From Cocos nucifera (lineage: Eukaryota; Streptophyta; Magnoliopsida; Arecales; Arecaceae), in the NCBI GenBank assembly GCA_006176705.1, contig QRFJ01004917.1, positions 62,001 through 126,000 on the forward strand: a stretch of DNA of 64,000 bases. Direction: 5' to 3'. The notes under the pieces were generated by a model, which saw only the letters and a program-made list of their open reading frames with translations, was not told where the DNA came from and did not search any database. Every line of letters begins with the position of its first letter. Position 1 is the first letter of the stretch. Positions 11,192 through 22,926 of the stretch are shown piece after piece. The translations under genes and the position numbers were made by a program.

Positions 11192-12893
11192 TGTTAGATG
11201 TATGCCCTAGAAGTCAGATTGGCCAACACATGTAATATTTTTTGAGGGCATAATTATAGTTTTAACTTATTATTAATAAAATTAAGTTATCCTTTCAATC
11301 ACATTTGTGTATTATGTGTCTGTGATTCATCCTTTGGATTAACATGCATGATAATATATATTCTTAAGAGTTGAGAATTTATGACATGTGTTATCATAAT
11401 TAACTCATAAACTACTCTCGATCATAAGATCATCATGCGGATGATGATCAATTTAGAAAATTAGTGTAGAATCACTTTCTTTGGATAGATGAGTCTTGAA
11501 TTTATAGTGTGGAGACATTGGAGCAAAAGTATAGGTACTTTTAAGAATAAGGGAACCGAACATGACCATCTTTGAGTAGTCATAAGGGAGTCTACCTTCT
11601 CATCGATGACTTACTCATTGTTGTAATTATGTATCTAGTTCTTTAACCTGAGGTGCATCGATAGTTTATCTTGAGGGTGTTATAGTTTGACTACACCATA
11701 ACTCGATCTTCTAGCTATTTGGAATCCTAAGGTGTTTGTTGGTTATAGAATATTCATTGTAGGAATTAGATCATACCAAGATGGGATCTATCAACCTCGA
11801 TGGAGGAGGAGTAGTCCTATAGTAATCATGAGATTGGGTCCTAAAGCCCATGGCTATGATAGTGTAAAATAATAGAAAAGAGTTTCTATTAAGATTTTAC
11901 ATCAGACTCGAATTGAATGATTTAATCATATGATAGGTATTGGATTTGATGAGTCTACCTTAACCTAGATCCTATCAAAACTCATGATAGAAGAATCCAA
12001 TCATATGATAGTTGCATCAAGAGATTTATATTCAACTCCGATGGGTTGCCACCATATACTATTAGGTGTCATTGATGGATTATGGAATCAATTAGAATTA
12101 TCTTGATGATCGATAATTCTAATTGGACGAATCAAAAAGAGTTATATTTCATTGAAAGATGTTTCAATGATGTCGATGATGGAGATCACAATATATCTCA
12201 TTATCATATAGAATTAAACCTATTTGATCACATAAATAAGGATTTGAATATCATTAATTGGACTTACATAGCTCAATTGATTTGGATTTGATCCAATTAG
12301 ACTCAAAAAAATCATGCTAATACATGATTGGACTTAACTTTCTCCTACATTGAATTTTTTTTATTGGTTTGGACTTAGTCAAATTAGATTTGGCTCATCT
12401 AGAAGCCCCGTATGGGTTTGTTCTAAATTGACTGGACCTTGTTCTAATTAGATCAGGCCTTGTCCTGATCTCCCTTGAAGAGGGTACCCCCCTTTGACTT
12501 GATCTTGCATGCAAAGGAGTGCATGCCCCCCTTTCTTCTCCTCTAGGGTGTGCACTATCTAGAGAGAGAATAAGTGGGCGCACGCCCCATCCTTGTGTGT
12601 GCCCCTTATGGATTAGGATGGAGGTTGAGAAGGTTAGAGTTTGTTTCATTTTGAACTCTATTTGAATGAGTCAAAAGAGTTCAAATGAATTCAAACTTTG
12701 TAGTGATAAACCTTTGCACCAAACCACCCTTATCATGAGAAGGTGGTGCACACTTTCGTGGCTTTTTGTGAAATAAAAACTCTAGATGGGGTGTGGGGTT
12801 TATTGGAGAGTCCTTCTACTTTAAGCAAATCGATCCGATCAATTGCTTAAAGCCCTAGGATTCTAGGTCTCCTATTTTTTCTATGTTGGTGTA
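11192..12893 (+). repeat. Solo Copia-B LTR (B2), first segment
   Basis: TGTTAGATGTATGCCC at 11192 marks the start. The sequence is collinear with 5872-7540 and breaks off at TTTTTTCTA where Tat-A is inserted. It resumes at 33814. The flanking 5 bp of the complete LTR are TTACT (left) and CTACC (right), consistent with a duplication altered by two transitions. No B-type internal sequence lies between its ends, so it is a solo LTR. ORFs at 12082-12291 (+) and 12395-12649 (-) lie inside it and are not genes. Confidence 0.87.
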
Positions 12894-14232
12894 GAAATTG
12901 GTGCTGATACCAGAGTTAGCTGAAGCTGGTGAAGATGAGATCGTCGATAAGACTGCAAGGTAAAATCAAAATTAGAGGTAGGTGGCTCTAATAGGATCCT
13001 CCGATGGTCAAGTTAATTCTTCGACCAACAAAAATGAAGTACTCAGAAGAATTAAGAGCAAAGAGGAGAGCTTAGGGATCTAGAGGGTCCCTTATATAGG
13101 CGGAGCCTATAATAGAATAAAAATGATAGCCATAACAGAATGCTAGTAGGCTATTCGGGCCATGTGAAGTTTGTTACAGAGAGTGGACTGTCGTTTGTCG
13201 TGACTTATAGGTGGTTGAGTTCTATTTGTTGGAGTTTGGATGCAACTTTTGTACTTATTAGTAGGTTGCGTGTGTTGGGATGAAGAACTTGGAGCTAGGT
13301 GGGTCAAACTTGGAGATCGGCTTGTGAGTGGTAGATAATGAATCTAGTGCTGGTTAGAATTTATTGGTGCTACCTTTAATAGCTTTGAGAAGTTCGGCCA
13401 ATTTCGAGGAGTTCATCCATCTTCAAAGTCGACCAAGAATTGATGGGAGCTTTCAAGTTGTAGGTCAGAGAGGAGATTGTTGGATTTTTCAAATCATCAT
13501 CAGATTTTTTGAAGGAGTTCAGCTGGCTTTAAGATCGATAGATGAACACTATTTTTTACAAGCATTGCTGCCCTCAAGATCGGCTTGAAGTTTGGATCGA
13601 AGGAGTGCAGTGACTCACTATGAAGTGGTTGCTACTCTAGATTGAAAATCAGATTCATGCTGATGATGAGGTTCTTTTACTGTGCAAATTCATCCAATCG
13701 ACATGCATGGTGCAGGCCGGCTAGATCTATAATTATCAAAAAGAGATGAGAAAATTCGGCCATACAAGAGTTCTGTCATTATCCATAAAGTAGAGAAAAC
13801 AAATTCGATCGGGATAGAATATGATAGGAGGAATTCAGCCAAGTGAGGTTCCTACCGCAAAGTTAATGAGATATGTTGTGTGCTACAAAGGGATTCGGCC
13901 ACACTTAAGATCCACCATAGATGAAATCATTGGATGTTGAGGTTTAATCTTTGATGGGGCTCTGCTATCATCAGAACTATAATTAATTATCATGCCTTTT
14001 ACTGTTCAAGTTTGGCTAGACAGAATCCATCATGCCTTGAAGGAGTTCTATAATTGCAAAGAGAGTATTGTTACTACTAAGAAGTTCGTCCTACATATGC
14101 GGTTTGAAGGTCAACCCCTTTGGGTTAAATCAGTTCAATTAAAGTTCGGCCACGACTGTTGTAATATTGGACAAAGTCATATCAAGTTTGAACATCTTAT
14201 TAGACTTCAGCTAGAATGTTTTATCCCCAACA
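12894..14232 (-). repeat. Tat-A 3' LTR (1.34 kb)
   Basis: The ends are TGTTGGTG at 12894 and CCCCAACA at 14232, an inverted terminal repeat. It is collinear with 32454-33813. The TATA-like site reads properly in the minus direction (CCTATATAAG, 13091-13100), in line with the strand of pol. Plus-strand ORFs at 13364-13588 and 13992-14321 fall in the LTR and are not conserved as frames in the partner LTR. Confidence 0.9.
13091..13100 (-). promoter_or_regulatory. TATA-like site in Tat LTR
   Basis: CCTATATAAG in element sense. The equivalent position carries CTATATAAG in the Tat-A right LTR (near 32675) and the Tat-B LTR (near 40995) and CTATAAAAG in Tat-D (near 61230), so it is conserved in four copies. 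Confidence 0.65.
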
Positions 14233-14252
14233 CTTATCCTCTTACTTCCGAG
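14233..14252 (-). other. Polypurine tract of Tat-A
   Basis: On the minus strand the 20 bases before the 3' LTR are purine-rich (GGAAGTAAGAGGATAAG). The Tat-B and Tat-D copies are better preserved (GGAGTAGGGGGATAAG and GGGAGTAGGGGGACTAT), which identifies the tract and confirms element polarity. Confidence 0.75.
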
Positions 14253-15024
14253 TTCGAAGATCGAATGAAAGGAGTACCAAAATTGTGGTTGCCAAAGTCT
14301 TCTATTGGTTTTCTGCCTTAGAAGATAAAAAGTTTTGGCTTTTCCAATCGGTGCTGAAGCTTCTGTAATGATAGAATGAGTTGAAACGACTGTGACACTT
14401 GAATTTTCCTCCTGGTATGGTGCTCTAAGTATGGCTTCATTACTGCCTTGCCAGACGTCAGTTGTGTGTGGGACACATGGCAGGTGGGGGGTGGCTCGAG
14501 AGGATCGGCAATCATAACCTCCTCGATTCTATCTGACTATTTAAACCCCTCCACCCCCAATTTTCTTCCTCTACCTGGTTCTTCCTTCTCTCTTCCATTT
14601 CCTTCATCTCCTCCGGACATCTCGCTCTTCTTTCATCGCAACTCCCCTAGCCATTGGCACCTTTTCCATCAGCCTTCCTCTCTTCCGACTACCTTCTTGA
14701 GTCCTCCAACTGGTCTAGGTTAGTCTCCCAACCTCTTTATTCATATTTCCTTGCTTTTCTTCTGCTTTTGCTCTTTCGATTTCTTTATAAAGGTTCACTA
14801 TTCTTCCTAGGTTTTTCCCAAAATTTTGTAGCCTTTCTCTTCCAATTTTTTGAGGATTTTTCTAGCTAGATTTGATCCGAATATCTTCCAAAGTATCTTG
14901 ATCCCTTGGTTCTAGGAGTCTAGCTCACTCGAACTTGCCAGATCCTAGCCTTAGAAAAATTGAGAACCCATTGAGATACCTCAGCCGACCTTCATTCTTG
15001 AGATCATTCCCTATTGCTTACATC
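14253..15024 (+). promoter_or_regulatory. Upstream region and TATA box of the antisense ORF
   Basis: CTATTTAAAC at 14537-14546 is followed by a pyrimidine-rich stretch typical of a plant 5' untranslated region. The same block, GACTATTTAAAC plus pyrimidine tract, is found in Tat-B at 42541-42552, including the downstream CTATTCTTCCT and AGGTTTTTC words. This points to a promoter for the plus-strand accessory ORF that is independent of the LTR promoter. The short ORFs here (14448-14723, 14654-14869) are chance frames in the pyrimidine-rich leader. Confidence 0.55.
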
Positions 15025-17742
15025 ATGAAGACCTTTCTTTTAAAGATCTAGTATGGAATTCCTCCTGAATACGAACTAGAGCTTTCCAGATCAAGCGGCC
15101 AAGCTTGTGCCCCTCACTTGGGTCACTTCTACTTATATACTGAGGCTCTTCATGCTGGATTCCAACTTTTGATCCACCCTTTTATTATAGCCCTTTTTCA
15201 ATTTTTAAATATCTCCTTCACCTCAATGGCTTCGAACTCATTTAGGTTTATTGTAGATTTTCTCTCTCTTTGTATATCAATCAAAGTCCATCCATCAATT
15301 TTCTTATTTCATAATTATTTCACTTTCAAGCATCATCCCACAACCAAGGATTGGTGGTATCTATCCCCCAGTTCAGCAAGAAGAAGTTGCTCAAGGGTGC
15401 CCCTTCTTCCATCCACAACTGAAAGAAATTTTTTTTCTATATCTCCTGTCCTTCTTTAGAACTAGAGCTTCCTCCTTTGGGGTAGTTGAAAAACTCCATT
15501 TGTCAAGCTCCCAGTTTGGAAAGAGAGGACCTCGACTTGGTCAGTAAATTAACAAACTACTGAGCTCCTCTACTATCCAATTTGCTAGAAGCTCAGACAT
15601 TATTTAATCTTGGCTTAAGTCCCCTCAACTCGGCAAGTACATTTTCACATCTTGCTAGCTATGTTTTATCCTTTCTTTTGATAGTTTCTTCCATTGCTGT
15701 AGAAATGACTCCAGAAGGGATAAATCGGCTATCCCAGAGAATCAAAGCCCTCAAGAGAAAGAGCGGTTCTTCAGGAGAGCCAACGAAGAGGACAAGGATC
15801 AAAGATCCAAGTTCGATCGTGTCGGCCCAAGCTGCACCTGTTTTCATAACTACAGTAGCTCCGAACTCAACCTCGTCCAACAATGCAGCTACCTCCATGG
15901 TTCCTGAGTAGGGGAAAGTGGTGAAGAAAAAGAAGACCACCAACAAAAGAGTCGAGAGAATCAGAGGATCTGGTGGCAAGACTTCCAATCGAGAGTAGGG
16001 CTCTCTGGATGACTGGGAAGTCATCCAGCCGTTGATGGAAGGATGCATCCTTCCACACATTTTTGAAAAGATGGTTCGCATGGATGATGAGGAAAGGATT
16101 AGAGAATCTTTTGCGGCCTTCCTCGAGCTAATTAACTTCTCCCTTGTCCCAAGTTGAACACCAATAGATCTTGAAGCCATAACTTGTGTCTTGTTATTTA
16201 CAGCTGGGACATTATCTATATGCCCATGTAGAAGCGACGAACCTCACAAGACTAAGGCTTCAAAAGCTATCCAAGAGGCCTAGGTGGAGGTCAGGCACTT
16301 GATGGAAGCTCACTCAGTCAAAGTTAGGTGCCTTCAAGAAAACTTCAAAAGGAGGAGCAAACATTGGCAGAACTGAAAGCTGCCTTAACTTTGGAAGAGA
16401 GCAAGAGAAAAAAGGCTGAGGAGGAGGTTGGTTTGGAGAAGGAGCAGGCCATCGAGGCCTTCAAGTCCTCTCAGGTAGTGGAGGACATGAATATAGCCAT
16501 CGCCCAGGAGGCCTTCCTCAAAGGGTTTGATGTCTGCCAGGGGAGGATGGCTGAAAGATTTCTTGAGCTTGATCTCAATTTCCTAATGGGGAAATCCTCT
16601 GATGATGAAGTCAGGCATTCCATTGCCGCCACCGATTTACCTTCTACCGAGCTTTTTGCCATGACTTCTGAGCTTGCCCAAGAGACTGAGGCTACTAAAG
16701 TTGCACCGAGCTCATCCACTATTCCTCCTTTAGAGGTTGGAGGCTTTTCATAGTTGTACTCTCTTTTTTTTATACTTGTTCCTATATTTAGAACATTTTT
16801 AGTAATGAAAATGAACTTTTTTTTGCCATACCATTGTATCATGATATTTTCGTGCATTAACATAGTCTCCTATTGACGTCGAACCTTTGGCTTAAGAAAT
16901 TTTCTTGAAGGCTGTTAATAAAGAATAAAGAAAAGACGTTCACCATCTTAGTAAAAAATTGAAGATAGTTGAGGATGAGCTTCAAAAGTCAAAAAAAAAT
17001 TATGCTGAGGCTGCTATTAAAATAAATCATCTTCGCCAATCCTTCAAGCAGTTCTTCAAAGAATATACCGCTAAGAAAAATCATCTAAATGAGAAACTTT
17101 CAAAGATCAAGAAGCACGCCGGCGAGAAATCCTAGATCATGATGGCCAAGGTTTGTTCTCTTGATGCTGAACTTCATGAGGCAAAAGAGAAGATCGGCCA
17201 GCTGGAGAGAGGTTTGGCTTGAAGCCAAAGTAAGGCAGAGTATGGATGGGACTAGTCAAAAAAATTCTCTAACCTTCGAAAATAACTACATGATGTCAAG
17301 ATCGCATATGATACTTAACGAATTGGCTGATATGGGTAGATTGAAGATCTAAAAAAGAAGCTTAATATGGCTAACATTGAGGTATCTCAGCTTCGAAAGC
17401 AGTTGATAGATAAAGCTCAGACCGGTCCAAAGGAAGATCTAGAGGAAATCACCTCTTTGAGAAGGATCATGGGGGATCTTTCGACGATGCACGAGAAGAC
17501 CAAGGTTGAACTCTTGCAACTTAAGATCCAGACAACTTACGATGAGAATGCAGTGGAGAACACTGAAGCTGAATCTATAGTTCTAAGGAAAACACTAAGA
17601 GAAATCGCAGATGATCTCCAGAAGCCAACAAATTACTTGGTGAGAGTTTAGCAGCGAGGGGAGATCTAGAAGAAAAGTTGATGATTTGAAGTATGCTCTT
17701 ATATTAGTTGGGGCTAGCAGTCCGAAGTCTGATTCTGAGTAG
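15025..17742 (+). pseudogene. Antisense accessory ORF of Tat-A (Transposase_28-like plus coiled coils)
   Basis: This plus-strand region lies between integrase and 3' LTR, opposite to pol. Residues encoded at about 15040-15360 match the plant 'putative gypsy type transposon' domain (PF04195, Transposase_28): a GHFYLYTEAL motif, a hydrophobic HPFIIALFQFLNIS segment and FTFKHHPTTKDWWYLS. The segment from 15704 is Lys/Arg-rich and Ser/Thr-rich. From 16328 a long Glu/Lys/Ala coiled coil follows, ending at a stop at 16753 (LEVGGFS). A second coiled-coil stretch runs 16905-17660 with its own end near 17742. Stops and frameshifts separate the pieces, so it is a pseudogene; the start at 15025 is a guess. 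The biochemical role of this family is unknown. The strand, place in the element and domain are well supported. Confidence 0.75.
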
Positions 17743-18039
17743 GACTTTGGCTTCCCTCTCTTCTTTTCTTTTTTCTCTTCTTGTTTTGTAACTGATCTCG
17801 AAATCCTATGTAATGAACTTTAATTTTAATGAAATAATATCTTTCAGTTATCTTTTTGTGTTCCACTTTGGTCTGATGCTTGCTAATTCTCTTTATTTTT
17901 CTTGTTGTGTTTGATGTCGATGTCATCTTGAAATAATAGCTTCAATTCTATATTTTATGTATTTGTCCCCTTGTTTATGAACAAGAATTTTTTAAATCAA
18001 TTTGAACTGTCCATGAGCTAGAAGTCTCTATATTCATAG
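17743..18039. other. AT-rich spacer after the antisense ORF
   Basis: The first part resembles a plant 3' untranslated region: T-rich, with AATGAACTTTAATTTTAATGAAATAATA near 17812-17840, which could hold polyadenylation signals. I see no coding or structured feature in the rest. Confidence 0.4.
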
Positions 18040-18199
18040 TTTGCCTCCTATCTTAAATAACCAGAGGCCTTCATCCTTGCTACGTAAGGTTAACCTCCTG
18101 TCTTAAATAACCGAAGATCTTCACCCTCACTGCGACGAGGTTAACCTCCTATGTTAAATAACTGGAGGTCTTCACTCTTGCTATGATGAGGTTAACTAT
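18040..18199 (+). repeat. 51-bp tandem repeat in Tat-A, left part
   Basis: Three copies of a 51-bp unit start GGTTAACCTCCTGTCTTAAA and contain AATAACCGGAGGTCTTCA-like text; unit starts are near 18040, 18090 and 18141. A fourth begins at 18190 and is cut by the solo LTR. The array resumes at 19347-19395 (AACCTTCTGTCTTAAATAATC). Confidence 0.8.
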
Positions 18200-19346
18200 T
18201 GCCCAGCTATGCAATCCAAGAGGGGGGGGGGGAATTAGGTTTTTAAAATTTTAAAGCTAATTTAGAGTTACAAAAATTATGTGATGATATGCAAGTGATA
18301 TGTGATAGATATTTTAAGTGTACAGAAGAAGTGAATATCAAGAGAGCAAATATATAACAATGTAAATATAGAGAGAGGGTAAGCATACCACAAACAAATA
18401 AGGTTTATAGTAGTTCGGTGCCAATCTTGCACCTACATCCACTTTTCAAGCTCTTAGAAATTTAAATCTACTAAACATATTCAAACTGAATATAACGTTG
18501 AAAACTTCCAACCCTAGCTATCCTAAGTTAGAATACTTATTTTTTAGGTACAAGCCAATCCAATACAATCCTATTCAAGGTTAGGATCAACATTCCTAAG
18601 TTTTGCAATCATTCCAAAACTTAAAACAACTCAAAAAGTAGAGAATAAGAGTTTATGTCGATAAATAAAACTTAAGCTCCTTAAATGAACAAATAAAAGC
18701 TTTAAGAATACTTTACACAATAAAGAGAAAGCTTTTCTATTTTTTCTTAAGATTATTGAAGACTTGAATGAACTTTTGAGAGGTTGGTGAGCTTGAAATG
18801 AAAGCTTCTTTATTTAAAGAGGATTTTTTGCTTAGGATTGAAATGAATGCTTGAATATCTTTTTTCCTTCCCTCCTTTTTGAGCCTATATATCTTCAATA
18901 AGTGTTGAAGAAAAATCTGGGCAGGATTAGAGCCATTGGAGGGCTTTAAATATACATTAAATATGACTAAAATGGATTGAAAAATAGCTATTATGGAGTT
19001 TTTCGTCATAGGGGTCAACCCCTAGGTCGTCCCCTGCATAGGGGTCGACCCCTTTGGTGTGCCAACAAAAGAAAAGCATACCATTCAACCCCTTTTGATA
19101 GGGGTCGACCCTTAGGTCGACCCCATTCATAAAATTTGATTTCTCTTAATTTATAAATCTAAAAAATATGAAATTACTTCTAATAGATTACAAATCTTCT
19201 ATTTTTCCTTTTGAGGCTTTCGAATCAGAACTTGATAAAATTATGATTTTGCTCTTGAAATATAATAAATCTTTTTTCAAGCCAAAATTATTAGTAATTC
19301 TCTTAAATATTTTGTAATCATCAAAATTAATTCTTGAAATAATAAT
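18200..19346 (-). repeat. Solo LTR of a Copia-C-type (SIRE-like) element inside Tat-A
   Basis: The plus-strand start TGCCCAGC followed by a run of Gs is the reverse complement of the Copia-C LTR end (CCCCCTCTTGGGTTGC...GGGCA at 54735-54763). The right part has the inverted Copia-C LTR start wording TTTTGATGATT. It also holds the GGTCGACCCCTAGG palindrome cluster (19010-19130) shared with both Copia-C LTRs. It is about 1.15 kb versus 1.55 kb, so it is a subfamily or has deletions. It splits the 51-bp array, which gives a clean pre-insertion site. The minus-strand ORF at 18737-19018 lies in the LTR. Confidence 0.75.
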
Positions 19347-19519
19347 AACCTTCTGTCTTAAATAATCAGAGGCCTTGTACTTTATTTAAAAATAAAGTTT
19401 AGTTGGATAATTTCTTGTCATCACATAGTTTTTCACCAAAGACAAGAATGTTAAAGTAAGAGAATTTTATTAAGATAAGATTATTGATAGTACATTCTTA
19501 AGTTTTTTAAATTTCAAGG
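19347..19519 (-). other. Tat-A sequence between 51-bp array and integrase
   Basis: The first 50 bp complete the interrupted 51-bp repeat. The remainder is AT-rich and shows no feature beyond being the 3' side of the Tat-A integrase. Confidence 0.4.
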
Positions 19520-21765
19520 TTGCGAAAGTATAGCCCCTCTGAGCTCCTTCAGATAATATGTTCCAAGTCGAACGATTTCTATGACCTTATAAGAGCCTTC
19601 CTAGTTCGAAGCAAGCTTTTCTTGGCTTTATGGTTGAGAGATGTCTGCGTTTCGCAGCACCAGGTCTTCAAGTTTGAAAATTTTACTTCTGATCCTAAAA
19701 TTATAGTAACGAGCCACCTTCTATTTATAAGCTGCCATCCAAATTTAGACCTTTTATCATTTTTCTTTTGGCAAGTCGAGGTTCGCTCTGAGGTCCTATG
19801 AGTTGTCCTATTCACTGAAGCCTTCAACTCGTGCGGAGGAAAGTCTGAGCTCAATGGGTATTATTGCTTCAATTCCAAAATCTAGGGCAAATGAAGTTTC
19901 TCCAGTTGGTAGCCTTTGAGTGGTTCTGTAAACTCAAAGAATATGATAGAGTTCATCCACCCATATCCCTTTTGTCCTTTTGAGTCTTGCTTTGACCCCT
20001 TATAGTAGGGTCATGTTTGTTACCTCAGCTTTGCCATTTGCTTATGGGTGGGCTACTGATGTAAAATGATGGAAGATGTTCAGATCATCACAAAACTCAA
20101 TAAATTTTGCCCTCGCAAATTGAGATCCATTATCTATGATAAGAGTTTGAGGTATGTCGAATCTGTAGACTATTGACTTTCAGATGAAGTCTTATACTTT
20201 AGCTTCAGTGATTTTCGCTAAGGTTCGGTCTTAATCTACTTGATGAAGTAATCCATAACCATTAGAAGAAATTTTCGTTATCCAGATGCCATAGAAAAGG
20301 ATCCAAGTATATCCATCCACCACTATGCAAATGGTCAAGGAGCACTCAGAGGTGCAAGTTGTGAAGCCAATTGCCTCTAAATGTTGGCATTTTTCTAACA
20401 TCGATCATATCTTTTCACATAATCTATGACATCCTATTGCATCATTGGCTAGTAGTATTCTTGATGAAGTAGTTTGTAAAATAATGATCTAGCCCCAAGG
20501 TGATTTCCACATACACCTTCATGGACTTTCTTCAGTGCATAATCAACTTTAGAGAGTCAAAGACATCTAAGAAGAAGTGGTAAGGAGTATGACCACTTAT
20601 ATAGCTTATTCTCATATAGGACATAACGAGATGCTTGGTTTCTCAACTTTTTAGCTTCTTTTGGATCCTTAGGGAGTATGCCATCTTTAAGGTATAAAAT
20701 AAGTGGGTTGATCCAACTGGGCTCTGGGTCGATCTACATCATGGTTTGAGATTCTTTCGAGCTTGGGTATTGCAAAACTTCAGAGAAGATCTCCTTTAGT
20801 AATTCATGTGGAGCCAGAGTAGCTAATTTGGAGAGGAGGTCGGTCCTAGTATTTTTTGCTCTAGGGATCTACTAAATGCCAAAGCTACTGAAGGTCGAAG
20901 TTAGGCTCTTTACTTTTTTCAAGTACCTCTTCATACTTTCCTCCTGAGCTTCAAGATTATCATTAACTTGTCCCACCACTAGCTAAGAATTGCTATAGAC
21001 TTTCACATGATTTTCTTCTAATTCTTTAGCTATTCTCAATCTAGCGATCAAAGCTTCATATTCAGCTCCATTATTTATTGCTGAAATCTCAAAGCATAGC
21101 GCATACTCAGCAATAACTCCTTTTAGATTGATTAGAATCAGGCCTATGCCAGCCTTAAAGCATTAGATGAACCATCTACATACAGAGGCCAAAAGTTCTC
21201 AGAGAGGTCTATTCTTTCTTCAATGAGGTTCATCCGAGAATTAAAAGTACAAACTTCTTGCTATTCAGATTTGATGGGATCTAGAATGGTGCACTCTACT
21301 ATGAAGTCAGCTAATATCTGAGCTTTAATGGATGCCGCAATTAAAAATTAATGTCAAACTTGGTGAGCTCAATTGTCCATTTAGCTATTCTTCTAGAGGT
21401 ATTAGGTCAATGAAGAACTGCTTTGATAGGTTGATCAGTGAGTAGCGTGATCATATGCCCCTAGAAATAAGGTTGAAACTTTCAGACTGCAATCAACAAG
21501 GCATAAGTTAGTTTTTCTAATTTTGTATACCTTATTTCAGCAACCCTCAGAACTTAGCTTATGTAGTAGATAGGCTTCTAGATTTTTGCCTCCTCTCTGA
21601 TCAAGATAGCCCTAATTGCTACACGTGACACCGCTAGATATAGAAAAAATTCTTCACCAGGTTTGGATTTGGCAAGGAGAGGAGGTGAGCTGAGGTAGTT
21701 CTTCATTCCTTAAAATCTTGTTGACACTTAAGAGTCTAGCAAAAATTTTTTGACTACTTGAGCAC
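19520..21765 (-). pseudogene. Tat-A integrase and RNase H (decayed pol C-terminus)
   Basis: Integrase joins the cDNA ends to host DNA; RNase H degrades the RNA strand during reverse transcription. Reading the minus strand, the integrase core is seen as IIDNGSQF at 20112-20141 (the second catalytic Asp region), followed by an ANGKAEVTN-type motif containing the expected Glu near 20020-20045 and the conserved RTT...P(T)GE(T)PF-like text near 19890-19930. The RNase H part (roughly 20850-21700) retains LYVDGSSN-type wording near 21160-21190. Many stops interrupt both. Short ORFs on the plus strand (19520-19801) and minus strand (19579-19854) are shadows or fragments of this region. The calls rest on motif order beside the reverse transcriptase. 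Confidence 0.8.
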
Positions 21766-22923
21766 TTAAAAGAAGGACATGCACCGCTCGACCGACGTCA
21801 AAATGAACTGGTTTAAAGCCATGACCTTTCTTGTCAAGCGTTGGACCTCTTTTATTATTTTTGTCATTTCTTGAATGGCTCTAATCTTCTTAGAATTTGC
21901 TTCAATAGCATGGCTTGACACCATAAATCTCAGGAACTTCTTCGAGGTTACTTCGAAGGTACACTTGGTTGGATTCAGCTTCATCTTATATTTTTGAAGT
22001 ATGTTGAAGGTTTCCTCAAGGTCGGTAGTATGATTCATTGTAAATCGACTTTTGACCAGCATGTCATCCATAACTTTCATATTACGGTCGATCTACTCTT
22101 TGAAAATCTTGTTCACCAGGTATTGATAAGTGGTGCCTGCATTCTTTAGTCCAAAGGGTATAACCCTGGAATAATAAAGACCACAATTAGTAATAAAAGT
22201 AATTTTTTCTTCATCCTCTGGTATCATCCAGATTTGATTATAATCGAAGAAGGCATCCATAAAAGTGAGGAGCTCATGGCCTAAGGTGGTGTCCATCAGT
22301 TAGTCAATTCTGGGTAGAGGATAGCTATCCTTTAGGCAAGCTTTATTCAGATCTATGAAATCTATGCATATCCTCCACTTATCATTTGCTTTCTTCTCAA
22401 GAATCATATTTATAATCCAATCTAGATATGACACTTTTTGGATGAAATTATCTTTAAGAAGCTTGTCGACTCCATCCCCTATGGCTTTTTACCACTCTGA
22501 TGCAAAGTTGTGCTTCTTTTGCTTTACTGGCCGATGCTTAAGATTCACAACTAGATGATGTTTCATTATCTCTGCATCAATCCCTAGCATATCTATAGGT
22601 GCTCAAGCAAAGACATCAGCATTCTTTTGCAAGAAGGTGATGAGCTGCTTCCTGACTCTCTCTTCTAGGTTAGAGTCGATTTGAATAGTATGATCTTCTT
22701 TTCCACCATTCAAAGAAACTACAACAAGATCGTCAATTGGTTCCTCACGCTCTTCTGTCAGGTCATTAGGGATATCAGGTCCATTTACTAGACAAAGATC
22801 AGCTTGCTTTCCTCCTTGCAAAGCAATGGTGTAATAGTGTCGTGCCAATGCTTGAACCCCTCTAACTTCTCCAACCCCATGGCTTGTTGGAAACTTCATC
22901 TTCAAGTAATAATTTGAAACCAT
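21766..22923 (-). pseudogene. Tat-A reverse transcriptase (decayed)
   Basis: The Ty3/Gypsy reverse transcriptase copies element RNA to cDNA. The minus strand shows, in order, the upstream linker with LEERVRKQLITFLQKNADVFA (22603-22680), then FMDAFFDYNQIWM, then IPFGLKNAGTTYQ (about 22130-22170), then the active-site region near 22060-22075, and CTFEVTSKKFLRFMVS (about 21910-21965). The usual YVDD box reads VMDD: the two Asp are present, the Tyr is lost. Stops at about 22090 and 22300 split it into three open pieces. It lies directly downstream of protease, as expected for a Gag-Pol polyprotein. Confidence 0.9.
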
Positions 22924-22926
22924 GGC

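Noticed and set aside
12395..12649. Minus-strand ORF in the B2 LTR with Arg-rich end
   Set aside because: It lies within a solo LTR; the homologous part of B1 (7075-7431 region) has a different frame and length.
15659..16180. 173-codon minus-strand ORF
   Set aside because: It is antisense to the accessory ORF of Tat-A, has no recognisable domain, and is not open in the Tat-B copy as far as that can be compared.
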